From Candidatus Gastranaerophilales bacterium (GTDB taxonomy: Bacteria; Cyanobacteriota; Vampirovibrionia; Gastranaerophilales; Gastranaerophilaceae): DNA of 64,000 nt. Within the stretch, counting starts at the first letter, position 1. Each line of letters begins with the position of its first letter. Under the pieces are notes generated by a model. The model was not told the DNA's origin and did no database searches. It saw only the letters and a list, made by a program, of their open reading frames with translations. The stretch is from positions 26,655 to 90,654 of the forward strand of contig CALUVV010000006.1 of assembly GCA_944324305.1 (NCBI GenBank). The letters run 5' to 3'. This document shows, piece by piece, positions 19,022 to 28,751 of this stretch. The position numbers and the translations under genes are program-made.

Positions 19022-22000
19022 GTGAAACTAAAGTTTAAAAATCAAGAATTTCAAACAGAGGCGGTAAATGCGGTTGCTGATTTATTTTCAGGACAAAAAA
19101 AATCAACCACGACTTTTTCTATTGACCGTAACCCCGATCAGATGAAGTTAATTCAGAATGATTTCGGGTTTGGTAATAAGCTTGAAATTGCCCAGGACAC
19201 CCTGCTTTCAAATATGCATTCAATTCAAAGACGTCACAAATTACCGCTGTCACGTGACTATGACAGCCGCCAGTTTTCTATTGAAATGGAAACCGGAACG
19301 GGTAAAACATACGTTTACACAAAAACAATTCTTGAACTAAACAAACGCTACGGTTTTTCAAAATTTATTATCGTTGTGCCGTCCGTTGCAATTCGTGAGG
19401 GTGTTTTTAAATCCTTGCAGGTAACGGAAGAGCACTTCAAAAACTTATACGACGGAATTCCATACAGATATTTTATTTATAACTCTGCTAAACTTTCGGA
19501 TGTCCGCCAGTTTGCAACATCAGGCAATATTGAAATAATGATTATAAATATTGACGCATTCAAAAAAGCCGAAAATATAATCAATCAAGAGCAGGACAAA
19601 CTCAACGGCGAAACCGCTATGAGATATATTCAGGATACAAATCCCGTTGTAATTATTGACGAACCGCAATCCGTTGACAACACGCCAAAAGCTAAAGAGG
19701 CAATTCAATCTTTAAATCCTCTTTGTGTTCTCCGCTACAGTGCAACTCACAGAGAAAAAATAAACCTATTATACCGCTTAACTCCTGTTGATGCATACCA
19801 AATGGGACTTGTAAAGCAAATTTGTGTTTCGTCAAACTCTGTAACTAATGACTTCAACAAACCGTATATACATTTAAAATCAGTATCAAATCAAAACGGG
19901 TTTACGGCAAAAATTGAAATAGATATTGAAAGCAAGGCCGGAAAAGTCGAACGTAAGACGATTACTGTCAAACCCGGTGATGATTTATTTATGCTTTCGG
20001 GAAAGCGTAGTTTATATGAAGGCTACACAATAGAAGGCATTGATTGCACAAAAGATTTTGAATGTGTTGAATTTACAAACTCTGAAACCGTTAAACTCGG
20101 CAAATCTATCGGAAGTGTTGATGAAAATATAATTAAGCGTGCTCAAATATACAGAACAATTGAAGCACACCTTGAAAAAGAACTCCGCTATCACGACAAA
20201 GGTATAAAAGTTTTGTCATTATTCTTTATTGATGAGGTAAAAAAATACCGTACTGAAACAGGCGAAAAAGGTATTTATGCTCAGATGTTTGAAGAATGTT
20301 ATAACGAGCTTATGAGCAAAGAAAAGTATGCCCCTCTGAAAACTTATTTTAATACAGATGTTGAAAAAGCCCACAACGGCTACTTTTCGCAGGATAAAAA
20401 AGGTATTTACAAAAACACTAAAGGCGATACCCTCGCAGACGATGATACTTATAACACAATTATGAAAGATAAAGAGTGGCTTTTGTCTTTCGATTGTCCT
20501 TTAAGATTTATCTTTTCCCACTCTGCTTTAAAAGAGGGCTGGGACAACCCGAATGTATTTCAGGTTTGTACATTAATTGAACAGAAATCAACATTTACCT
20601 GTCGCCAAAAAGTCGGTCGTGGGTTAAGGCTTTGTGTAAATCAGGACGGTGAACGGATTGAAGATAGAAATATAAACATTCTGCACGTAATGGCAAACGA
20701 AAGTTTCGCTGAATTTGCCGAAACTATGCAAAAAGAAATTGAACAGGAAACCGGTATGAAGTTTGGTGTATTGCAGCTTAGTGCTTTGATGGATTTGACT
20801 TACGAGGAAAAAGTCGAAATTGAACACCAGATGGATGAAGCATCTGCCTTTGATGTTTATGAAGCACTTGTTGCGAATGATGTTCTTGACACTAACGGCA
20901 ACGTAAAAGAAGATGTAAAAGTTGAAGAAATTAAACTTCCTGAAATAGCAGAGCCGTTAAAACAAGAAGTCAAAAAAATAATGAAACAGGCTGAACCTGT
21001 AACTTTTGAAAAACTCAAAGACGTTAAATGTGTAGAAACCCGTATTGAAGAAAAAACATTTACGCATGAACAAGCCTCAGAGATTATGGAAGAACTCAAA
21101 GAAATGAAAGTAATCTCAAAAGAGGGTAAAATAAAAGACACAATGAAAGCACAGCTTAAAGCCGGCAAACTTGATTTGAGTGAACGTTATACAAAAGCCG
21201 CACAACGTGCAATTATGCAGGCATTGGAAAAAGCCGACAATCGCCCTGTTATTCGTGATGCAAACAAAGAAGTTACGGTTAAACTGAAAAAACAGGCAAT
21301 TTTATCTCCTGAATTTAAAGAATTGTGGGATAAAATTAAACAAAAAACTACATACAGAGTAAATATTGACACTGAAACCTTAATTAAAAACTGTGTAAAA
21401 GAGCTGTCTGAAATGCCGGTTATTCAAAAAGCAAGACTTGTTTCATCAACTGCTGAAATAGAACTCGAAAATGCCGGAGTATCATCAATAGAAATGCACA
21501 GAAAAAGTTTGGATATTGCAGGCTATTATGAAGTTCTACCGGATATTGTCAGATTGATTTCAGCCGAAACACTTTTAAAACGGAGCGATATAATTCGTAT
21601 ATTACAGGAAAGCGGCAGAATAAAAGATTTTATAAACAATCCTCAAGGATTTTATGAAAAAGCGCTTGAGATAATTTCACGCAACCGCCACAGTTTGGCT
21701 ATTGACGGCATAAAATATGTTAAACTTGCAGGTGAGGAATATTATGTTCAGGAAATTTTTGACAGCGAAGAACTTCTTGCAAACCTTGACCGTAATGCCG
21801 TTGAGGTAGAGCACAGCGTTTATGATTACCTGATTTATGACAGCGGGGTTGAAAGCAGATTTGCAAAATCACTTGATGAAGATCCGGATGTAAAAATGTT
21901 CTTCAAAATTCCTTCGAGGTTTAAAATTGAAACCCCAATAGGAAGTTATAACCCTGATTGGGCGGTGTTCTTAGAAAAAGACGGCGAACAAAAACTTTAT

Positions 22001-22162
22001 TTTGTACTCGAAACAAAAGGAACAACAAGTCTGTTTGACTTAAGAACACCGGAAAGACTAAAAATTTACTGTGGCAAACAACATTTTGCAGCACTTGAAG
22101 ACGGCATCCGGTTTTCAGAAGAACCTGTTAAGGATTGGAAAGAGTTTAAAGTTAGGATTTGA
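19022..22162 (+). CDS. res: Type III restriction endonuclease (Res), 1046 aa
   Basis: The N-terminal SF2 translocase has IEMETGTGKTYVY (Walker A, near residue 90), VVIIDEPQSVD (motif II) and QKVGRGLRLC (motif VI). The C-terminal YNPDWAVF...YFVLETKG fits the PD-(D/E)XK nuclease of Res subunits. It forms a complex with Mod and cuts DNA between two head-to-head unmethylated sites after ATP-driven movement. I prefer the GTG at 19022, six bases after AGGAG, to the TTG at 19016 that directly abuts it. Intact over its whole length. Confidence 0.92.
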   Translation: MKLKFKNQEFQTEAVNAVADLFSGQKKSTTTFSIDRNPDQMKLIQNDFGFGNKLEIAQDTLLSNMHSIQRRHKLPLSRDYDSRQFSIEMETGTGKTYVYTKTILELNKRYGFSKFIIVVPSVAIREGVFKSLQVTEEHFKNLYDGIPYRYFIYNSAKLSDVRQFATSGNIEIMIINIDAFKKAENIINQEQDKLNGETAMRYIQDTNPVVIIDEPQSVDNTPKAKEAIQSLNPLCVLRYSATHREKINLLYRLTPVDAYQMGLVKQICVSSNSVTNDFNKPYIHLKSVSNQNGFTAKIEIDIESKAGKVERKTITVKPGDDLFMLSGKRSLYEGYTIEGIDCTKDFECVEFTNSETVKLGKSIGSVDENIIKRAQIYRTIEAHLEKELRYHDKGIKVLSLFFIDEVKKYRTETGEKGIYAQMFEECYNELMSKEKYAPLKTYFNTDVEKAHNGYFSQDKKGIYKNTKGDTLADDDTYNTIMKDKEWLLSFDCPLRFIFSHSALKEGWDNPNVFQVCTLIEQKSTFTCRQKVGRGLRLCVNQDGERIEDRNINILHVMANESFAEFAETMQKEIEQETGMKFGVLQLSALMDLTYEEKVEIEHQMDEASAFDVYEALVANDVLDTNGNVKEDVKVEEIKLPEIAEPLKQEVKKIMKQAEPVTFEKLKDVKCVETRIEEKTFTHEQASEIMEELKEMKVISKEGKIKDTMKAQLKAGKLDLSERYTKAAQRAIMQALEKADNRPVIRDANKEVTVKLKKQAILSPEFKELWDKIKQKTTYRVNIDTETLIKNCVKELSEMPVIQKARLVSSTAEIELENAGVSSIEMHRKSLDIAGYYEVLPDIVRLISAETLLKRSDIIRILQESGRIKDFINNPQGFYEKALEIISRNRHSLAIDGIKYVKLAGEEYYVQEIFDSEELLANLDRNAVEVEHSVYDYLIYDSGVESRFAKSLDEDPDVKMFFKIPSRFKIETPIGSYNPDWAVFLEKDGEQKLYFVLETKGTTSLFDLRTPERLKIYCGKQHFAALEDGIRFSEEPVKDWKEFKVRI

Positions 22163-22432
22163 TATTAATTAAGGAATTTTAAACAAAATATAAATTATAA
22201 GATAAGTGGCACAGATGATACTATTTTATCGCAGAAAAAGATGAAATGTGCTAGCGGTAGCTGAATTATATGAATCAGATATTGTTATAATTATCGCAGA
22301 TTTGATTAAAAACGAGATATTGATACAAAGAGAAATATTTTAAAAACTTATCAATGAAAATTGAAGTACTAGAACCACAATTCAAAGGCACTTCCTATAA
22401 TCCTTTAATAAAAAAAATCGGGGAAAAGTTTA
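22163..22432. other. AT-rich gap between res and the transposition module
   Basis: This stretch between convergent genes has no open frame of note. I see no clear terminator hairpin and no TGTA-type transposon end. If copy 1 of the transposon ended here its left end has decayed. Confidence 0.4.
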
Positions 22433-23161
22433 TTAACAAATATTAAGTAAATTTTTCTTTAAATCTTGATACAAATCCTCAAATGTTCGTTCTCTTCGCC
22501 ATATTCCTTCAGCTAGTTTATGATGTAATTTGGCTTGATTTGTATTATGAGCAACCTGTCTAGTTAAAAAGCTGTAAACCTTTTTAAACTCTTGAATTTC
22601 TGTTTTTGTAAAATCTTTGCCATCAGTTTCTCTCAAAAGTTTTTCACTCACAAAAACCTGATTATTGTAGATATAAAAATATGCATACTGTTCAAAAAAT
22701 ATTCTATACCTCCCGACAAGCGGTTTTTCAAAAAAATAATTTAGCAAAGTTTTATGCTGTCTTTCATAAATTAGTTTTCTGAATTCAGTGTAAAAATCAG
22801 CTATACAGCTATTGTTTAAGTTCAACAAATATGCGGTTTTCTGCGTTTGCAATCCAAGACAAAAGGATTTAATTAGCAAATCAATTGTTTCAGGCGAATG
22901 AAGCTGAAACATATAATGCAAATTCTTGTTTTGTCGCTTAACCTTGCTTTTTAACGTAGAAGATTCTACATAAGAATAGACACCGTCGTGTTCTTCAATA
23001 CTGCCTTCATCTATTAAAAACAAAAGCATTAAATCTAAAACTTCCTCATTTATTTCCAAGTAACTAAGGAGTTCATCACGCGTAGAGTTTTTTAACCGTC
23101 TGCACAGGGAAAGTAGTTTGTTGTCTTGGATTATAGACTGTTCAAAATCTTTGTACTCCAT
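22433..23161 (-). CDS. Transposition accessory protein (third gene of module), 242 aa
   Basis: I do not recognise the family with certainty. The N-terminal 70 residues look like a winged helix (STRDELLSYLEINEEVLDL then a GSIEEHDGVYSY wing). The C-terminal part ends LHHKLAEGIWRRERTFEDLYQDLKKNLL. Its ATG overlaps the stop of the ATPase gene (TAATG), so it is the third gene of a tnpA-tnpB-tnpC unit. A C-terminal fragment of a homologous protein lies after the second tnpA (35916-36079), which ties this gene to the element rather than to chance. Confidence 0.55.
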   Translation of the reverse strand: MEYKDFEQSIIQDNKLLSLCRRLKNSTRDELLSYLEINEEVLDLMLLFLIDEGSIEEHDGVYSYVESSTLKSKVKRQNKNLHYMFQLHSPETIDLLIKSFCLGLQTQKTAYLLNLNNSCIADFYTEFRKLIYERQHKTLLNYFFEKPLVGRYRIFFEQYAYFYIYNNQVFVSEKLLRETDGKDFTKTEIQEFKKVYSFLTRQVAHNTNQAKLHHKLAEGIWRRERTFEDLYQDLKKNLLNIC

Positions 23162-23943
23162 TACGATTTACCTCCGGCAAATCTGCATTCCGTCAGATTT
23201 TTCACAGGGAAGAGCTCGCTCACTTCGTTCGCCTTCGCTCTTGTCAAAATCCGCCTTTCATTAATTATTCCTTTCAAAGTATATTCATCTATATCATTAA
23301 ATTTATTTGTTTGTGATAATATTTCAATCCTGTTAATGAGCTTAACAAGTTGCCTGAATTGGTTTGTACGTGTTGCAAGATATTCTATTGCATCCTCGGT
23401 AAAATTAAGCTCAGTAAGCTCATTAATAATTTCTTTAATATCCGAACTGTTGAATTGTTCAAACTTCAACTTTTTAAAAATCCTGTCTTCAAAGTGTTTG
23501 AACCTTGCAATCTTTTTATCCATTACCCCCATACCGGATAAAACAACAGGACATCCAGTAGAGTCCTGAATATCTCTCAAAATTTCTATTACATTTTTAC
23601 TGTTAAAAAGGTAGTCAGCCTCATCAACTATGATTATTTTTGGATCTCGTTTTAAATGTTTAATAATAAGTTTAAAATTTTCCTGCATTAAATACATGGG
23701 TCTTTCACCGAGTTCATCAACAATAGCCTGTAATAAACCATTTTGAGTCATTTCATTGTTGGCTCTTACATAAATAGCATCGTTTCTTGTTTCCCACCAA
23801 ATTATAGCTTTGGTTTTCCCAAGCCCATGCTCGCCATAAACAAGTGCAAGTTTTGGAATATTAGGCGGCAGATTTTGGAGTTCATCCATCAATGCTACAA
23901 AGCGTTTGACGTTTTTCGTTTTTACAAATTTTGTATTATTCAT
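23161..23943 (-). CDS. Mu B / TnsC-like transposition ATPase, 260 aa
   Basis: An AAA+ ATPase with VYGEHGLGKTKAI (Walker A, near residue 38), KIIIVDEADYLF (Walker B, near residue 110) and VVLSGMG (sensor I). Size and motifs match the MuB, IstB and TnsC group, which binds target DNA and recruits and activates the transposase. The ATG at 23943 has GGAG seven bases upstream and overlaps the end of the transposase frame. The gene is intact although the transposase before it is frameshifted. Confidence 0.8.
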   Translation of the reverse strand: MNNTKFVKTKNVKRFVALMDELQNLPPNIPKLALVYGEHGLGKTKAIIWWETRNDAIYVRANNEMTQNGLLQAIVDELGERPMYLMQENFKLIIKHLKRDPKIIIVDEADYLFNSKNVIEILRDIQDSTGCPVVLSGMGVMDKKIARFKHFEDRIFKKLKFEQFNSSDIKEIINELTELNFTEDAIEYLATRTNQFRQLVKLINRIEILSQTNKFNDIDEYTLKGIINERRILTRAKANEVSELFPVKNLTECRFAGGKS

Positions 23944-23947
23944 AATC

Positions 23948-25968
23948 AATCTCCGTATAAATTGTAATATTCATCACTTCTCATATATTCCGCAAGCCAT
24001 TTTCTGTCTACAGGATTTGTCGTTCCATGTGTCATCAACCACTCGTATTTTTCGTAATTTGAATTAAAAATCGGCTTGTTCATTTGCTGTTCACGAGGTG
24101 TTAATTTCCGTTCACGCTTAGGTTTTTCAATAATTGGTTGAATATCTATGACATCATCTTCAGGTTCGATTTCTAAAACTTCAGCTTTTTTCGGTCGGGA
24201 AGTATTTCTGAAATTCTTTTTTAGCCTTTTTAAATTGGCGTTGCTGTCTCTGGTATTGCTGTTTGTATTCTTCCATATCCTTTACCGTTCCAAGAACTCT
24301 TGCCATTGGATGAATTTTTGCAACCCAGTGAGCCACGCATAAAAATTCCCCTTTCATTGAATAAACATGAACATTTGAAAGGTCAAACAGGCTGTAACGA
24401 ATGTAAACTTTATCCCTCAGTCCAAGTATAACATCGCTTCTGTAATGCATTCCAAGGAATGTAATTCCATGTTTATTAATTGTTCGAGCTTCCGTTTTCA
24501 TCATTAAATCGTTCAAAATATTTTTATCAATCTCCTGCTTTTGAACACCGTTTAACATTTCACGAATGTTTTTTGAACGGTCGTTAGGACAAGGCTTTGA
24601 GTTATGGTACTCAATCCAACAATCAATATATTTAATAACTTCCTGAACCGTCGGAATGTAATTATTGGTAAGTTTTTTGTGCATATTTCTTGGAGCTTTT
24701 CACCACGTTTTAGCCACGCAGGTTTATCTTCAATACTTGTTCCGATGTAACTCGGCATCATTTTTTCAAACTCCTCCTGAAATTCAAGGAAGAATCGTTC
24801 AATAATTTTGGCTCTCGCATTGTATGGTTTAGCAAAAACGGAGCGGATGCCTAAATTTGCATACACTCCTTTAAAGCCCTCCTCGTCAAAATCACAAGAT
24901 TGAAAATACTTTGCTTTAAAGGCTTTGCCGTTATCCTGATAAACTACTTTCGGGATAACTCCAAGATTTAAAATCGAGTTACGCAGAGCACTTGCAATAC
25001 ATTGGGTGTTTTCAGTCATTATAATTTCATACCCGACCAATGCGGTTGATTTCCAATCTAAAAAGCCAACGAGAGTTGCCCTCGTTGGCTTTCCTGTGAA
25101 TGGATTAATAACTTGAAAATTCAGAACGTGTCCATCTGCGATTAATACATCGCCGACATTAAGAACTGAAATATCCCTTTCAATATATGCTTCCACTTTG
25201 TCGTGGTATGCTTTTTCACCTTCCCTAAATAAAACCCATTTGTCATAATTATTCTTTTTATAATGCTCCGCAAACCTTTTAAAACTTAAATCACAAGGCA
25301 GTGCGGTATATCCTCGTTTTTCAAGAATACTTTTAGTTAAATGTACAGCTTTATGTAAGCTAAATTTATTCGGATGCAACAAGAATTTTAAGAACACCTG
25401 TTTCATTTCATCGTTTAGAATGGAGTTATATTCATTCTGTTTACTTACTTTGTAACCCGGTATTAAACTTCTGTAATCGTTTGTTTCCTCATAAGCCGAA
25501 AACCAGCGGTGTAAAGTTCCAATCGAGATACTTCCTAAAAATCTATATACAACAGGAAGTAAAATCCCTGAGTTGTATAATTCTAAAAATACGGCGTCAG
25601 CCTCTTTCTTTGTTTTGTATTGACTTCTGACTTTTGTTAATTCGTTAACTACATCAACCCTCGCTAAAGCTGTCATTCTTGCTCTGTCCGACATAAACGA
25701 AGGTGCTTGAAGTTTGTTATTAACTGGAACTAATGCTGTGCAGTTTGATTGAGCGGTTTCTTGAATTAATTCATCTTCAAGTTTTTCCTGAACCCTCAGG
25801 TTCAAGTGAAGAGTATAAAATCTCATAAGATTTGCCGCCAAAAACCGTCACCTCGCGAGCCTCGTATTTACCTTTTTGTATTGCCATTCTTAATGAACGA
25901 TTGCTCTTTAATCCTTTAATCTTGGCTATTTTATTTATATCTATATATTCATTCTTCATCGCACACAC
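23948..25968 (-). pseudogene. Mu-like DDE transposase, copy 1, broken by three frameshifts
   Basis: Compared with the intact copy at 36099-38126, this gene is full length but in four frames. The N-terminal DNA-binding part (25968 to about 25790, KIAKIKGLKSNRSLRM) loses frame after SSLEPEG. The catalytic core (about 25790-24690) holds the DDE residues in LIADGHVLNF, VYQDNGKAF and IIERFFLEFQ, then breaks after GEKL. The third part (about 24690-24185) breaks in an A6 run after FPTEK. The end (24183-23948) reads KLTPREQQMNKP to DEYYNLYGD. All three breaks are single-base indels. The copy is probably inactive unless these are sequencing errors. Confidence 0.8.
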
Positions 25969-26057
25969 ACATTAGCTCTGAAGACAACAAATTGGAACAC
26001 CACTTCCGAACTATGTGTCGATTTCGTATCAATTAAAATTTAAAATTTTTAGGATAG

Positions 26058-26083
26058 TGTAAAAAGACACTCGGTTTGATGAT
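26058..26083 (+). repeat. Transposon-end-like sequence (L2)
   Basis: TGTAAAAAGACACTCGGTTTGAT matches the sequence at 5100 in 19 of 23 positions. It sits 90 bases upstream of the start of the broken transposase and reads away from it, so it would be the left end of whatever lies to the right. It may be a relic of a tandem insertion. Confidence 0.4.
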
Positions 26084-26119
26084 TTTGAGCAAAAAGTTTG
26101 AGTATTAAAAATCCAAATT

Positions 26120-27319
26120 TTAGATAACTTCTATATCTTTAACTTTTACCCAAATATTATTGGTATAGCTTTCTTGAAGCTGAGCAAAGCCATTGTTTTT
26201 CATTGATTCATTAATAATATTATTATCAATACCTTGCATCCATTCTTCTTCTCCAAAAACAACAAGTCCTTGTGGCTTTAAGATTTTATTCATTTGTACT
26301 GCAATTACATCCATTGTATCTTTTGCATCTTCTTTCATGTAGCGAGACAAGTTGTTATCGCCCATGCACAATGTGTGGTATAACGCATTTCTGTATAAAA
26401 GGACATTCACACTATTAGACTCATACAACTTATCTAAATTCATTACATCGCCTTTAGTAAAAGAACAGTTTTCAAAACGAGCCATATCTGTTCTGAAATC
26501 TCTGACAGTATTATAAACTTCAGTTTGTCTTTCAAGTTCTTCTTTATTCATTTTTAGAGTATCTTCAAAACTTATATTACCCATATATTTAGCAGCACCT
26601 GGAAGTACTTTTTTTAACGATTGAATTTGTTCGTTATATTGTTCTTTTTGTTTTTCCAAAGCTTCAGGATCATTTAAAAGAGCTTCAAAATTTTTAAGTT
26701 CTTGTTTTGCGTTTGGAAAGACCGGAATACTATATTCAGAACCTTTTGGAGTATAATATTGTCTAAATTTATCGAGGCATTTTCTTTGGTATACAGATAA
26801 GCCGTCTGTGTTATCGTCTAATAAAATATTTTCAGAATCTAAAAAATATGGTGAATTTCCTTCTGCTCTAATTAACTGACAATCTTCGTTATAGGCTTCT
26901 TCAATAACTTTCTCACTAATATCAAATCCGTAAATATTGAGCTTATCTTTTATGTTATCCAGCATCATAGCATAGCTTTTTGCTTCTTTACCTGTTGAGC
27001 AGGCGCCTGAAACAATGTTTATCTCACCATCATTAGCAAACTTTTCTAGAATATAGTTTTGAACAATTTCATCAGTCTTCGGTTCTCTAAAAAATGCTGT
27101 TTGATGATTAACTGTTCCTATACCACTATTATCTGATTTCTCAAACTTAATTCCACCCTTGAAGTTAACTAGATAATTTGCTTTCATATTATCTATGCTT
27201 ACTTTTGAAAGTTTTGATTTATCTGCTTGAACTTCAATTTTAGAAGCATTATCAGTTTGTTTTGTTTTATAACGGCTTTTACATTGTATTCTGTAAAAAT
27301 TTGTATGAATTGTACTCAC
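26120..27319 (-). CDS. CheR-like SAM methyltransferase with N-terminal FKG motif, 399 aa
   Basis: The middle of the protein follows the CheR pattern: TAFFREPKTDE near residue 93, the SAM loop INIVSGACSTGKEAKSYAM, IYGFDISEKVIEEA (acidic motif), VLLYRNALYHTL where CheR has the FCRNVLIYF motif, and ILKPQGLVVFGEEE. About 100 residues are inserted in the core. The N-terminus has LVNFKGGIKF, the shared short motif. The GTG start has AAAGGAG seven bases upstream. There are no chemotaxis genes nearby, so the substrate is unlikely to be a chemoreceptor. Function unknown. Confidence 0.65.
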   Translation of the reverse strand: MSTIHTNFYRIQCKSRYKTKQTDNASKIEVQADKSKLSKVSIDNMKANYLVNFKGGIKFEKSDNSGIGTVNHQTAFFREPKTDEIVQNYILEKFANDGEINIVSGACSTGKEAKSYAMMLDNIKDKLNIYGFDISEKVIEEAYNEDCQLIRAEGNSPYFLDSENILLDDNTDGLSVYQRKCLDKFRQYYTPKGSEYSIPVFPNAKQELKNFEALLNDPEALEKQKEQYNEQIQSLKKVLPGAAKYMGNISFEDTLKMNKEELERQTEVYNTVRDFRTDMARFENCSFTKGDVMNLDKLYESNSVNVLLYRNALYHTLCMGDNNLSRYMKEDAKDTMDVIAVQMNKILKPQGLVVFGEEEWMQGIDNNIINESMKNNGFAQLQESYTNNIWVKVKDIEVI

Positions 27320-27545
27320 TAATTTCTCCTTTGTGTTTATATAAAAGTAAAATATATATAAAATTTACGCCAAACGAACAATTATTAAAAAAAAGTTACA
27401 TTTTCCTCTAATAAATTCAAATTACTCTTTAATTACTCATGGGTACAATCGGCTTGTTGAGTAAAGAAAATGTGATTTTTTAGAAAAATAAAAATTCTGA
27501 AAGACCAGTAAAAGAGTAAAATGAGTAATTTCAAACTTGAAATTG

Positions 27546-28751
27546 CTAAAAATTGACTACTTCTTTTCTTTTCGCCAAATATTGCGTAAATTGTTCAGTC
27601 ATAATATTTTTATCGATATTGTTTTTAGTCGTTATCTTTTGAACAAACATTTTATTGGAATTACTTAAGTATTCAGATATTAGTATTTTCCCATCATATG
27701 CAATATCTATAATGTGTTCATCAAATAACTTATGGTGATTTTCACATAACCATAACCCATTATTCCCATCTGTTGCCATTTGCAATTTTTGTTCTAAAGA
27801 CAAATTACTATATTTCTTAATATAGGCAACAGGTAATATATGAGCTCCATGAATAATTTCAGGAATTTCACAGCCACAGAATGCACATTTTTTCTTTCCC
27901 AATCTATCAAGTAAATTATAGATGTATCTAGGTGAACGCAAACTATCATTTTGATCAAAAGAATTTCTTTCTAATGCAAAGTCAGACTGCACAATTTGGA
28001 TATTTCCCATTTTTTGTATTACATCTCTTGAAGATTTGGGCAGAATACGTAAGTTTCCCTCAGTAACTTCATATAATGTTACTGTTTGATTTTTAATCTT
28101 AGCTAATTCCGATATCGCATAACAAAGTAAGCTGGTTTCATATTTACTTGCCCCATATGTTTTTCCATACAAATCTATATTTTGTGAAGAACTTTTTGTT
28201 AAATATGTTGGGTTATTGCTTTGGTTCCTTCCTGAATTTGTACGTCTCATTAACATTAAATCAGGAATAGATGTAAAAGGTTCTATTGTATCAGTTAAAT
28301 ATTCTTGACTATTTAAAAAATTAAATCCAACCGTTTTCATTAATCTGTATATAAATTTATGGTAGGAGGTTTCTATATTACCATTTTTAACCAAGAAATA
28401 GTAAAATAAATTTTTTGTTAAACTATTACAATTGAAATATATATTAAATGCTGTTGCTACACTTTGTACACTTGAATTTCTACCATTTATATTTTCTTCA
28501 GAAAAGGTTATAAAATTAACAACATCCTTGTAATAAAGTATAGCTAATCTTCCCTTATTATATGTTGCAGAAAGTTCGTTATTAGTAAAATCATTTCCGA
28601 CATATAAATATTCAAAATCTTTTTCACCCGTAATTTTAAAACACACATCTTGTAAAACATCTGGAGTCACTTGGTCTCTGAAATATTCTCCTGTAATTGA
28701 AGATTTTTGTAAGTTTTCTTTTACTATAAAATAAGGCTTATTCGTATTCAT
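27546..28751 (-). CDS. HNH restriction endonuclease, 401 aa
   Basis: The C-terminal third has an HNH zinc-finger nuclease: KCAFCGCEIPE, then HGAHILPVAYI, then GLWLCENHHKLFDEH, giving two Cys pairs and the catalytic His residues. The first 270 residues are of unknown type and presumably recognise DNA. The gene overlaps the end of the double methyltransferase gene by 14 bases and is read after it, the usual arrangement for a type II restriction-modification pair. HNH with a fused double D12 methylase suggests an asymmetric recognition site. Confidence 0.8.
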   Translation of the reverse strand: MNTNKPYFIVKENLQKSSITGEYFRDQVTPDVLQDVCFKITGEKDFEYLYVGNDFTNNELSATYNKGRLAILYYKDVVNFITFSEENINGRNSSVQSVATAFNIYFNCNSLTKNLFYYFLVKNGNIETSYHKFIYRLMKTVGFNFLNSQEYLTDTIEPFTSIPDLMLMRRTNSGRNQSNNPTYLTKSSSQNIDLYGKTYGASKYETSLLCYAISELAKIKNQTVTLYEVTEGNLRILPKSSRDVIQKMGNIQIVQSDFALERNSFDQNDSLRSPRYIYNLLDRLGKKKCAFCGCEIPEIIHGAHILPVAYIKKYSNLSLEQKLQMATDGNNGLWLCENHHKLFDEHIIDIAYDGKILISEYLSNSNKMFVQKITTKNNIDKNIMTEQFTQYLAKRKEVVNF

